From positions 184,137 to 248,136 of the IMG/VR virus record IMGVR_UViG_3300040801_004532: a DNA stretch of 64,000 bases; one strand, 5' to 3'. Shown in pieces: positions 8,338 to 16,866 of the stretch. Made by a program: the position numbers and the translations under genes. Numbering within the stretch: the first letter of the stretch is position 1; every line of letters begins with the position of its first letter. The notes below the pieces were generated by a model, which was not told the DNA's origin, ran no database searches, and worked only from the letters and a program-made list of their open reading frames with translations. Source of the stretch: a virus.

Positions 8338-9234
8338 GTGCTTCGTAAAGTGACAGTAATTGGACTTGGAACTCTTGGTGGGTTCCTTTGCAAGCACATA
8401 TCAGAACTAGAGAATATAAAAGAAATGGTTATCGTTGATAATGATATTGTGGAAAGCAAAAATGTTTTCTCATCTATTTACAAATATTCTCACATTGGCG
8501 AATATAAGGTCGACGCTCTAAAGGAAATAATTGAGGACGATGTTGCTGTCACAATCAGGAAACAAGATTATAGAGAAGGAAGTACAATTTTACCACTCAG
8601 CGATCTAGTAATTGATTGTCGTGATGTGGTTTGTGATAGAAAAGGCGAAATTGATGTAAGATTATTTATATCAGAAAGAATTCTTATTTTCGATTGTAGA
8701 AAATTTGTCAGAAATACTTGTAGTTATGATGGTAGTTATTCTTTAAAATTGAACAAAAGCGAAATAAACAAAGCAGCCTTTTTCGCTGCTCAAATAATAA
8801 ATAGCGAAGAACTCCCCGATATGATAAAAAATAATATGGTTCAAAGAATTGATTTAAATCTATTGCCATCTGTAATGAGCAGAGCAATAAGAAGAACCCT
8901 TGAAAATAAGATAGATATAATTTATGATCTAACAGAGAATGCAAGAAGGTTACATTGCATTGATGAAAATATCCGACCAATCTTAACATTAAATAAACAA
9001 AAAGATACAAAAGTTTTTGTTGGTACAAGGGATGATACCAGAAAATTTCCAGAGGTAATAACGAGCAAGTATCAAATAATACCACAAAATTCATTAAAAG
9101 ATTCTTTCGATGTAATTCAAAAGTTAACTGAAGTTGTTCAAAGACAACCAGGCGTAAGAAATTTCATAGTTACAGTAAGGAGCGAAAATGGGGAAGATTT
9201 TGTCGAGTTACTGGAAGAAACAGGAGCCGCGTGA
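8338..9234 (+). CDS. Second E1/ThiF-like Rossmann protein
   Basis: 298 residues from GTG 8338. An upstream in-frame ATG at 8281 would put the strong hairpin inside the gene and add a low-complexity Gly/Pro leader, while GTG 8338 has an AGAGAGG site ten bases upstream and starts directly before the Rossmann strand. Residues 9-14 are GLGTLG, Asp34 ends the second strand, and ESKNVF (about 39-44) with YKVDAL (about 56-61) match the E1 pattern of an Asn/Arg loop followed by 'g..Ka.al'. A clear catalytic cysteine is not evident. The C-terminal half (from about residue 150) is not recognised. Its end overlaps the E2-like gene by 47 bases, so the two are tightly coupled. Confidence 0.7.
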   Translation: MLRKVTVIGLGTLGGFLCKHISELENIKEMVIVDNDIVESKNVFSSIYKYSHIGEYKVDALKEIIEDDVAVTIRKQDYREGSTILPLSDLVIDCRDVVCDRKGEIDVRLFISERILIFDCRKFVRNTCSYDGSYSLKLNKSEINKAAFFAAQIINSEELPDMIKNNMVQRIDLNLLPSVMSRAIRRTLENKIDIIYDLTENARRLHCIDENIRPILTLNKQKDTKVFVGTRDDTRKFPEVITSKYQIIPQNSLKDSFDVIQKLTEVVQRQPGVRNFIVTVRSENGEDFVELLEETGAA

Positions 9235-9661
9235 ATTTATCGAAGATCGAATAACAATATGGGGGTATAACCCACACCTACCAGTAGTTGAAGAAGCCCA
9301 TGTATACGAAGGCATAATTGTTCCTGATAGGATGATAAAAGACAAAAATGTTTATCAGATTGTACAATTAGACGAGCTTTATTATATAAACGGTTTCGTA
9401 GTAATAACAGAAAATGAGTTAGTTAAAAATGTAATTTTATTTGGTTATCATCCAAATCGAGATCCAGAAACACATCTATATTGTTTACCCGACAGAAAAA
9501 AGAATATTAAATTTACACAAGAATATTTTAGTTTGTTGATGACTAACATCAAGACATATTATCTTGATGATTGCTTTTATATGCCCGGCAAACATCAGGT
9601 CAAATATAAAAAATTAAAGTCGTTGTATGTTCAAATGAACGAAGGAGAAAAACATGGATGA
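9188..9661 (+). CDS. Candidate E2-like (UBC-fold) conjugating protein
   Basis: 157 residues. Residues 86-101 read GYHPNRDPETHLYCLP: a His-Pro-Asn (88-90) followed nine residues later by Cys99-Leu100. Eukaryotic E2 enzymes carry 'yHPNi...G.iCLd' at the active site, and the hydrophobic strands before it (VYQIVQLDEL, GFVVITENEL, NVILFGY) and helix after it (KFTQEYFSLLMTNI) fit a UBC-type meander and helix. Cys99 would accept the ubiquitin-like protein from the E1-like partner. The gene starts inside the second E1-like gene behind AAGGAGCG and its end overlaps the next start. The match is by eye on a short motif; a coincidence is possible. Confidence 0.5.
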   Translation: MGKILSSYWKKQEPREFIEDRITIWGYNPHLPVVEEAHVYEGIIVPDRMIKDKNVYQIVQLDELYYINGFVVITENELVKNVILFGYHPNRDPETHLYCLPDRKKNIKFTQEYFSLLMTNIKTYYLDDCFYMPGKHQVKYKKLKSLYVQMNEGEKHG

Positions 9662-9878
9662 AGAAAAGAATAATATAATGGAAGACTATATAAGGTCCTT
9701 GATTAAAGATGAGTTAAAAAACATAGATGTAATATTAAAAAAGGAAGAAGCCAATGAAATAGTAAAGGCAATTATGCCACAATTAGATAGCTTAATAGCA
9801 GATCGTATAAAGCTGCATTTTTCAGAGCTGGCGAAAATGGTCCAGCAAAAATTTGGTGGAAGTGACAAAGGAGAGTAG
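9654..9878 (+). CDS. Small charged helical protein
   Basis: 74 residues, not recognised. It is almost all charged and hydrophobic heptad-like sequence (MEDYIRSLIKDELKNI and SLIADRIKLHFSELAKMV), so probably a helical or coiled-coil protein. It overlaps the E2-like gene by eight bases, has an AAGGAG site and ends four bases before the RNA polymerase beta' gene, linking the ubiquitin-like cluster with the polymerase genes in one transcript. A role as a small accessory to either is possible but unsupported. Confidence 0.6.
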   Translation: MDEEKNNIMEDYIRSLIKDELKNIDVILKKEEANEIVKAIMPQLDSLIADRIKLHFSELAKMVQQKFGGSDKGE

Positions 9879-9881
9879 ATA

Positions 9882-12548
9882 ATGCCAAAGTTATTGGATT
9901 ATTCTGCATTTTGTGAAAACCTAGAGGAAGTTTCCTCTCTAAAAGTGTTTGGAAAGAAAAAGTTTCATCCACATGGTCTGTTCTCCGAGCAAATTTTCGG
10001 CCCGATAAAAAATTATACTTGCCAATGTGGCATCTATTATGGAATTTCTAAATCGGGCGGTAAATGCGACCTTTGTGGGGTCGATATTGTTAATAGTGAT
10101 GAACGAAGAAAAAGATTTGCAAAAATCAAAATACCAATACCAGTTGTCAATCCAATCTTTTATGATTTGCTTGCAGAGATTGGAGGAAAAACATTAAAGC
10201 ATGCAATTGATGAATTGATGCGTAATGACAAAAGCTTCCTTTATATGGATGGCGGTGAGCATATTATCAGCACAGATGAACCCCCAGATGGAGTACGAAT
10301 ATACGAAAGAACAGATGCAATAATGAAGCTAGTGAGTGATCTAGCAAATCTGTTTGCAAACGATGGGGTAGAAGAATGGAAATTAATTACAAACAATATA
10401 GATAGCCTTTTGATAAACCAAATAATCGTTTTACCTCCGGATCTCAGACCAACATCTGCTTCTGGTGGCGGTAAACATTTGATGGATAAAATCAATAGGT
10501 ATTATGTTCAGATATTAACAAAGAAAGAAATTATGAAAGATACAATGCTTGATATTATACGAGACAAGAAATTATATTATACCTACTTCAAGCAATTGCA
10601 GAAAGATGTAAATGAATTATACCATCGTATATTAGAAAAGATGGCTAAAAAAGAAGGGTTGATCAGAGGAAACATTTTGGGGAAACGAATTGATTTCTCC
10701 GGTAGAGCAGTCATTACTCCTGATCCAACCCTCAACCTTGATGAGTGTGTTTTACCATATACAATGGTTCTGGAGATATTTAAACTTCCGATTGCAAAAC
10801 GAATCATTCAGCTTGGTAAATTTAAACTATTGAATAAAGCTATTGATTTTGTTGATAGATGTATTGAAACAAATTCTCCAGTATTATGCAAAATCTGTGA
10901 AGAGATAACCAAAGATGAGGTATGTATTCTAAACCGTCAACCATCTCTTCATAAACTTGGAATGCTTGGATTTAATATTAAACTAACATTGGATAAGGTT
11001 ATAAAAATACATCCGCTTGTTTGTCCTCCATTCAATGCAGATTTCGATGGAGATCAAATGGCAGTTTATATCCCAATTACAGAAGAAGCAAAACAAGAAG
11101 TTCGTGAAAAAATGTTTGTTACAAAAAATCTAAGTAGTCCGGCAAATGAGGGGTTGACAACAACACCGAGTCAAGATGTAATCCTTGGTATTTATTTTAT
11201 CACATCAGAAGATTATCCAGATCGAGAAGAAGGTTTTAAAATTTTCAATGACTGTCTGCCTTCTGATTATCCAGAAATAAAAGAAATCATAAATAAAAAT
11301 AAATTGATGGTTATTTTAAATGATATTAAAGATAGATATCCAGAAAACACAACAATGAAAGTACTAGATTCAATTAAAAGAGTTGGTTTCAAATATGCAA
11401 CTCTTTTAGGTTCAACAATGTCACTTGATGATTTTGATATTGCTGGCGTCGAAAAAGTGAAGAGTGATATATTTGGAAAAGATGATGTAAGAGAGCAATT
11501 AACCGCTTTTTCTAATCCAGAAGTAACCAGTTTTCTAAAAGATAATTTTCCATATGCTTACATGATCGAATCTGGAGCAAGAGGAAGCTGGGATCAAGCC
11601 AAACAGCTAATATTGGCAAGAGGGTTCATCTCAAATTTTGAAGGCGAAATTCTTCCTGTACCGATTAAACATAGTTTGGTTGAAGGGTTAACTCAAGAGG
11701 AATTCTTTTATTCAACATATGGATGTAGAAAAGGTCTTCTTGATGTTGCGTTGAATACAGGTACAAGCGGATACTTATCTAGAAAATTAATTTTTACATG
11801 TGCGAACCTTCAACTAGATGAAGGACTTGATGATTGCGGAACAACTGACCTATTAGAAGTCGATGTTAAAAACGAAAGAAAAGCAAGAATGTTAGTTAAT
11901 CGCTATTATCTAAATGGCGGAAAACTAGTAAAAATTACACCAGATAACTATAAAGATATAGTTGGAAAAACAATTGAAATAAGAAGTCCGATTTTATGTA
12001 ACTCGCCAAAACTTTGCAAGATTTGTTACGGCGATCTTCATAAAAAATTAAACAGTAGGTTTGTTGGAATCATTGCAGCTCAAACATTGGGCGAGCGAGG
12101 AACTCAGCTTGTATTAAGAACCTTTCATACATCTGGTTCAGCGATTATCAAAGGGGTCGATGATTATAAAGATCAATCAATGAGACAAAGTGATATTATT
12201 GGAGATCTTGCATCGGTCGCAAGGATGCTACATAAATTTACAGGCAAGACATACGTTCAAATAGTAGACGAATTATTTGAGGTTTACAATAAAGATATTT
12301 ACCATGTCCATTTTGAATGTGTAGTTGCACAGCTAATGTGGCACAATAATAAAAAGTGGAGATTATTGAAAAATAGAGATACGGTAAAACCAACGTATTA
12401 TAGTATTCAATCAGTGCCAAATCAAGAGAGTTGGATATTGGCAATGGCATTTTCAAACCCCAAGCGTAGCATTTTACGGGGTATTGTATATGAAGGTAAA
12501 TATTCAGGGATAATGGACAAAATTCTCAAAGGAGAAAAAATTGAATGA
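9882..12548 (+). CDS. Phage multi-subunit RNA polymerase, beta'-like subunit
   Basis: 888 residues. The catalytic NADFDGDQM motif (about 385-393) that chelates the active-site magnesium is intact. Other beta' landmarks are in order: a zinc-site-like CQCG...CDLCG near residue 50, RGNILGKRIDFSGRAVI (about 262-278), ESGARGSWDQAKQ (bridge-helix region, about 563-575), a second cysteine set LCNSPKLCKICYG (about 706-718) and AAQTLGERGTQLVLRTFH (about 731-748, trigger-loop region). It is far shorter than bacterial beta' (about 1400) but unsplit, unlike the fragmented subunits of phiKZ-type phages. It overlaps the beta gene by ATGA. It presumably transcribes phage genes without host core enzyme; whether it is virion-packaged is unknown. 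Confidence 0.93.
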   Translation: MPKLLDYSAFCENLEEVSSLKVFGKKKFHPHGLFSEQIFGPIKNYTCQCGIYYGISKSGGKCDLCGVDIVNSDERRKRFAKIKIPIPVVNPIFYDLLAEIGGKTLKHAIDELMRNDKSFLYMDGGEHIISTDEPPDGVRIYERTDAIMKLVSDLANLFANDGVEEWKLITNNIDSLLINQIIVLPPDLRPTSASGGGKHLMDKINRYYVQILTKKEIMKDTMLDIIRDKKLYYTYFKQLQKDVNELYHRILEKMAKKEGLIRGNILGKRIDFSGRAVITPDPTLNLDECVLPYTMVLEIFKLPIAKRIIQLGKFKLLNKAIDFVDRCIETNSPVLCKICEEITKDEVCILNRQPSLHKLGMLGFNIKLTLDKVIKIHPLVCPPFNADFDGDQMAVYIPITEEAKQEVREKMFVTKNLSSPANEGLTTTPSQDVILGIYFITSEDYPDREEGFKIFNDCLPSDYPEIKEIINKNKLMVILNDIKDRYPENTTMKVLDSIKRVGFKYATLLGSTMSLDDFDIAGVEKVKSDIFGKDDVREQLTAFSNPEVTSFLKDNFPYAYMIESGARGSWDQAKQLILARGFISNFEGEILPVPIKHSLVEGLTQEEFFYSTYGCRKGLLDVALNTGTSGYLSRKLIFTCANLQLDEGLDDCGTTDLLEVDVKNERKARMLVNRYYLNGGKLVKITPDNYKDIVGKTIEIRSPILCNSPKLCKICYGDLHKKLNSRFVGIIAAQTLGERGTQLVLRTFHTSGSAIIKGVDDYKDQSMRQSDIIGDLASVARMLHKFTGKTYVQIVDELFEVYNKDIYHVHFECVVAQLMWHNNKKWRLLKNRDTVKPTYYSIQSVPNQESWILAMAFSNPKRSILRGIVYEGKYSGIMDKILKGEKIE

Positions 12549-15544
12549 AAATAGTCAATCCTACCTACAAAATTCAGGATGAAGACAATAGCATCTTCAC
12601 TCTGAGAAAACGGGACTACGAAAATATTTTACCCTTAGCGAGACAAATTCTTGAACCAGTAAGAGAAATTGGTTTCGAAATTACAGAACTTGAACTAAGA
12701 GATTCAAGATTTTCTTCCGGTGAACTTTCAAGAACGATAAAGCAAACTCTTGTTATTCGCCTTCAAAAAGGAACCTCAAATATTGATCTTTCAATATTCG
12801 TTCCAAAATTAGTTGACGACAATTATATATTTATCAATGGAAGGAAAAAGATTCCGTTATTTCAATTATTTGATATTCCTGTTGTAACAAGGGGCGAGTC
12901 GATAAAATTAAGAACTAATGTAGCAACATTGATGGTGGTTGTAGAAAAAGAGGAACCAAAAATTAATATAAGTTTTCTCGGAAAGAAAGTGCCTCTATCA
13001 TTATTGATGTTAGCATATTATGGCCCAGAAGTACTAAACAAACGATTTAATTTATCACAGTTCAATATAAAAGATACAAGTAATTTAATGGAGTTGTTAA
13101 TCGAAGATATAAAACTATTTTGGATTGAGTCAAAGGGTTATACCCAAGATGATTTTATAGTTGAATTAGGACGCGATTATTCAAGATATAATGCAAAATC
13201 AAAGGGCGAAGATGTTGTATATGCCCTAGATTTGATTCCAAAAATTGATCCAATCACAGCTCAATTTTTACAAACCGGATCAATTATCGAAGAGTTATTA
13301 TTGGCATTACAAACAGGCGATATAGATGATACGTTATTTACAAATAAGAGAATTAGATGTTTTGAATATATGATCTTTTCTAAACTATCTAAAATTGTTT
13401 TCGATCTTTGTTTTTCAAACAGGACAAGCAGACAACCAAAATTCAACATTAACTCAAATCAAATTATTTCAGAATGTAATGTTTCAGATATTGTTCAGTT
13501 TGATTTTTCAATCAACCCAATTGAAGAATTAACTAAAATGTCAAGAGTTAGTCTTTTGGGTCCAGGCGGATTTAAAAGAGAAAACATTCCAAGGCATTTA
13601 CGAGATATTTGCCCGTCGATGTTTGGACGGATTTGTCCGGTTGATACACCAGATCGTGATAATTGTGGTGTATTGCAAAATTTTGTTTCAAATGTGAAAC
13701 TTGAGGAAAACATGAGGTTCTCAGAGGAAATCTCTGAACAACCAATATCAATTCCTGTTTCGATGGTTCCGTTCTTGAAGAATGATGATCCAACCAGATT
13801 ACAAATGGCATCATCACAAATGAGACAGGCGATTCTTTTAAAAGATTTTGATGAACCCATGATAAAATCTGGATGTGAGGGACTATATACAGACAAAACC
13901 CAATTTGTCAAAAAGGCGAAGAAAAATGGGGAAGTGATCCACGTTGACAACAAGTATTTAATTGTAATCTATGATGATGGTGAAGCAGAAATCTTTGACA
14001 TAATGTATCGAAAAATTTATGTTGAGCACATGGATTTTATGAATATCTATGTCAAAGCGGGTGACAAGTTCAAGGCTGGGGATATACTTGCTGAAAGTAA
14101 TTTTTGTAAAGATGGAAATATATGCTTTGGAAAAAATCTCTTGACAGGAGTTATGGTTTACTACGGTAATAATTATGAAGATGGAATTGTTGTTTCAGAT
14201 AGACTTGTTAATGAAGATGTTTTAACATCAGTACATTTTAAAGATCTATCATTTACACTACCACCAAATAAGGTCTTGTTATCATTACAAGAAGGAAGAT
14301 ACAAGCCGTTGCCGAAAGCTCTGGAACAATTAAGCGCAGGGTCTCCTTATGCAAAGATAAAAACTCTTTCTACCGATGATATGTATTCTGTATTTTCAGA
14401 AGAAATTTCATTGGAAGCTGAAAAATCATTTATTATTCCTGAGGTAAATATCTATGCAAATACATGGAATGATGAAATTCCTGAGTTCAATGACTGGATT
14501 GAAAAGACAGTCAGTGAACAACAAGAGCGAGATGCAGGATTAAGAAAAATTATAAAGGACAAACTTCCATCCGAAATATCTAAGAAATTCATTAAGGAAA
14601 GCGGATTGGAACTGTCTTCATTTGTTGGAAAGTATAAAATGAAGCGAGAAAAAATAAACGGCATCCATATTGAAATGTATGGTATTCACTTTAGAAAAAT
14701 AAAAGTGGGTGATAAAATAGCGAACAGGCATGGAAATAAAGGAGTTATTTCCAGAATTGTTCCTCATGAAAAGATGCCAAAATTAGAAGATGGAAGACAT
14801 CTTGATATCTGCATCAATCCATTGGGTATTATCTCAAGAATGAACATCGGACAGTTGTTCGAATTGCAATTATCAATGTCTTTATATGATTTACAACAGA
14901 CATTGCTAAAAATGATTAACGAAGAAAAACCCCAAGACGAGATTAAAAAATATCTTATGGGGTATATAAATACTGTGGATAAAACAAAAACCGGATGGTA
15001 TTCAGAGCAATTTGAGAATCAATTACCAAAAGAAATCACAAACGAATTTGTTGCAACCTTAGTTTTAATTCAACCACCTTTTGAGTCATGTAAATTAGAT
15101 GATATTAAAAAGGCTCTTGAATATACCGGTACCGAATTTAAACAAAAGGTTTATGATCCGTTATCAAAAACCTATTTTAAAAATCCCATTGCTGCAGGTT
15201 ACATTTATTTCCTAAGGATGGTTCATATTGCAGAAGAAAAATTAGCAGCGAGAGGCATTGGAGCATATGCAAAAAGAACCCTTCAACCATTAGGGGGAAG
15301 GAAAAATAAAGGTGGCCAAAGATGCGGCGAAATGGAAACAGCTTGTATTATTGGTCATGATGCACCAATAAATCTATTTGAATTTCTTACTACAAAATCT
15401 GACTGTATAGATTTGAAAAATTTGTACATCAGGAAGTTTATTGATCCAAATTTAGTTGACGAAAGTAAAGAGGTTGATTCCATTCCGGAATCTGTAAAAT
15501 TGTTAAATGCGTACTTAACAGTTATTGGAGTAAAACAAAAATGA
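12545..15544 (+). CDS. Phage multi-subunit RNA polymerase, beta-like subunit
   Basis: 999 residues. Beta-subunit motifs appear in the canonical order: GRICPVDTPDRDNCG (about 359-373), YGNNYEDGIVVSDRL (about 539-553), KIANRHGNKGVISRIVPHEK (about 721-740), DICINPLGIISRMNIGQ (about 758-774) and GGRKNKGGQRCGEMETAC (about 918-935). Together with the beta' chain it would complete the two-barrel catalytic core. It is shorter than bacterial beta (about 1200-1340), lacking lineage insertions. The order beta' then beta is the reverse of the bacterial rpoB-rpoC operon. No alpha, omega or sigma homologue is visible in this window, as expected for phage enzymes that use their own promoter-recognition factor. 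Confidence 0.93.
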   Translation: MKIVNPTYKIQDEDNSIFTLRKRDYENILPLARQILEPVREIGFEITELELRDSRFSSGELSRTIKQTLVIRLQKGTSNIDLSIFVPKLVDDNYIFINGRKKIPLFQLFDIPVVTRGESIKLRTNVATLMVVVEKEEPKINISFLGKKVPLSLLMLAYYGPEVLNKRFNLSQFNIKDTSNLMELLIEDIKLFWIESKGYTQDDFIVELGRDYSRYNAKSKGEDVVYALDLIPKIDPITAQFLQTGSIIEELLLALQTGDIDDTLFTNKRIRCFEYMIFSKLSKIVFDLCFSNRTSRQPKFNINSNQIISECNVSDIVQFDFSINPIEELTKMSRVSLLGPGGFKRENIPRHLRDICPSMFGRICPVDTPDRDNCGVLQNFVSNVKLEENMRFSEEISEQPISIPVSMVPFLKNDDPTRLQMASSQMRQAILLKDFDEPMIKSGCEGLYTDKTQFVKKAKKNGEVIHVDNKYLIVIYDDGEAEIFDIMYRKIYVEHMDFMNIYVKAGDKFKAGDILAESNFCKDGNICFGKNLLTGVMVYYGNNYEDGIVVSDRLVNEDVLTSVHFKDLSFTLPPNKVLLSLQEGRYKPLPKALEQLSAGSPYAKIKTLSTDDMYSVFSEEISLEAEKSFIIPEVNIYANTWNDEIPEFNDWIEKTVSEQQERDAGLRKIIKDKLPSEISKKFIKESGLELSSFVGKYKMKREKINGIHIEMYGIHFRKIKVGDKIANRHGNKGVISRIVPHEKMPKLEDGRHLDICINPLGIISRMNIGQLFELQLSMSLYDLQQTLLKMINEEKPQDEIKKYLMGYINTVDKTKTGWYSEQFENQLPKEITNEFVATLVLIQPPFESCKLDDIKKALEYTGTEFKQKVYDPLSKTYFKNPIAAGYIYFLRMVHIAEEKLAARGIGAYAKRTLQPLGGRKNKGGQRCGEMETACIIGHDAPINLFEFLTTKSDCIDLKNLYIRKFIDPNLVDESKEVDSIPESVKLLNAYLTVIGVKQK

Positions 15545-15717
15545 CCTCATCGACAGCCTTTTCAAATTACAATATGTATTTTACTATCAACAAACTTTAC
15601 AAGTCATCTTCTACTGAGCCAAATAAGGCTGAGAAGCAATGTACCGAGACAGATACGCCCAAAGAAAAAATAAAGGAAACATCTTTTATGTTCGATACCT
15701 CGGAGTTAGACATATGA
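15541..15717 (+). CDS. Small ORF (58 aa) coupled by ATGA at both ends
   Basis: A 58-residue reading frame that fills the gap between the RNA polymerase beta gene and the next zinc protein. Its ATG overlaps the beta stop (ATGA, 15541-15544) and its own stop overlaps the next ATG (ATGA, 15714-15717), which is a strong sign of a real translated gene. A GGAG lies ten bases before the start. The product is hydrophilic, Ser/Thr/Lys-rich (starting MTSSTAFSNYN), with no recognised motif. Position next to the polymerase could hint at an accessory subunit, which is speculation. Confidence 0.55.
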   Translation: MTSSTAFSNYNMYFTINKLYKSSSTEPNKAEKQCTETDTPKEKIKETSFMFDTSELDI

Positions 15718-16031
15718 AACCAACATGTCCGATTTGTGGTGGAGAAATTTTACTTGAACATATATTAAATTTATCTCATGTATATAAAATAGATAAAGAT
15801 AAATTTATAAGAGAGGACAACAATGATTTAATTAATAGTGGGGGATGGGTTCGTTTAATCTGCGAAAATGACAGAGAGCATCAATTAGAACCCACCCCCA
15901 CATCAGATATACCATATAATGATTTTATAGAATGGAAAGACGCTATCACTGATAAATTTTATGATTCTTGTGATAAAAAAAATATTGAAGGAGAACTAAT
16001 TCATGGAATGTTTGCCAGATATTCAGTGTGA
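15714..16031 (+). CDS. Small zinc-binding protein, hypothetical
   Basis: 105 residues from ATG 15714. The longer frame from 15639 is less likely because ATG 15714 overlaps the preceding stop (ATGA), has a CGGAG site and begins directly at the metal motif. It starts MKPTCPICGGEI, with a CxxC knuckle, and has a further LICEND and a SCDKK segment, so a single zinc site is plausible. The centre is acidic and mixed. Its end overlaps the FolE2 gene by 29 bases. Function unknown; its neighbours suggest it is part of the same transcript as FolE2. Confidence 0.6.
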   Translation: MKPTCPICGGEILLEHILNLSHVYKIDKDKFIREDNNDLINSGGWVRLICENDREHQLEPTPTSDIPYNDFIEWKDAITDKFYDSCDKKNIEGELIHGMFARYSV

Positions 16032-16866
16032 CTCTCCCAATGTCCCTATTCCAATTCAGCAGGTTGGAGTTGAAAATGTTGAGGTCCCTTTTAGAATCGA
16101 ATCGAAATATGGGGGATATTATCAACTCAACGCAAATGTATCAATGAGGACAAATCTAAATGAAAAGACAAAGGGAATTTCAATGTCCCGCCTGCTCTTA
16201 ACATTGAAACCATATTTGGATTTGCCTCTGAAGCATACTCTTATAAAACAAATTTTAATTGATTTGAAAGACAATGTTGGCAGCGAAGCAAGTTATATGA
16301 AATTTGAATTTCGAATGCCAATTAAAAGAAAATCTATTAAATCAGATAATGAATTTCCAATCTATTACAAATGTAGGTTTGAAGGACAACTTATTCAAAA
16401 TGATAACGGTTCAAATGACAGTTTATTCAGATTTTACCAAGGAGTTGTAATTCAATATGCTTCGTATTGTCCTTGCTCAGCAGAATTATGCAATGATCTA
16501 ACAACAAAAGGAAGTATTGGTTTTCCTCATAACCAAAGATCATTTGCTGATATTCTTGTTGAAGTACAGGAAGATTATTATGTTTGGTTAGAAGATATTA
16601 TTGAAAGCGTTGAGTCAAAAATCAAAACTCTTCCATATCCTGTTATCAAAAGGGTTGATGAGCAAGAGATTGCAAGAGTTGCAGCCGAAAATCCAATGTT
16701 CGTTGAAGATGCGATAAGATTGATTTCACAATCATTAAACCAAAATGAAAAAATCCATGATTGGATTGTAAAATGTAGTCATCAAGAATCAATTCATACA
16801 TCTGAGGCAATTGCAATTAACTGGAAAGGTATTAACGAAGGGTTTAACGGAAGGCGATATTTATGA
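16003..16866 (+). CDS. folE2: GTP cyclohydrolase I type 2 (GCYH-IB, FolE2)
   Basis: 287 residues, close to the usual FolE2 length. Family landmarks are visible: an N-terminal LPDIQ, GISMSRLL (about 64-71), SYCPCSAELC (about 153-162, carrying the metal cysteine) and GFPHNQRSFADI (about 172-183). The enzyme converts GTP to 7,8-dihydroneopterin triphosphate, the first step toward folate and toward preQ0, the precursor of queuosine and of the 7-deazaguanine bases some phages put in their DNA. The rest of that pathway is not in this window. The start follows AAGGAG and lies inside the upstream zinc-protein gene; its stop overlaps the next start. Confidence 0.9.
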   Translation: MECLPDIQCDSPNVPIPIQQVGVENVEVPFRIESKYGGYYQLNANVSMRTNLNEKTKGISMSRLLLTLKPYLDLPLKHTLIKQILIDLKDNVGSEASYMKFEFRMPIKRKSIKSDNEFPIYYKCRFEGQLIQNDNGSNDSLFRFYQGVVIQYASYCPCSAELCNDLTTKGSIGFPHNQRSFADILVEVQEDYYVWLEDIIESVESKIKTLPYPVIKRVDEQEIARVAAENPMFVEDAIRLISQSLNQNEKIHDWIVKCSHQESIHTSEAIAINWKGINEGFNGRRYL

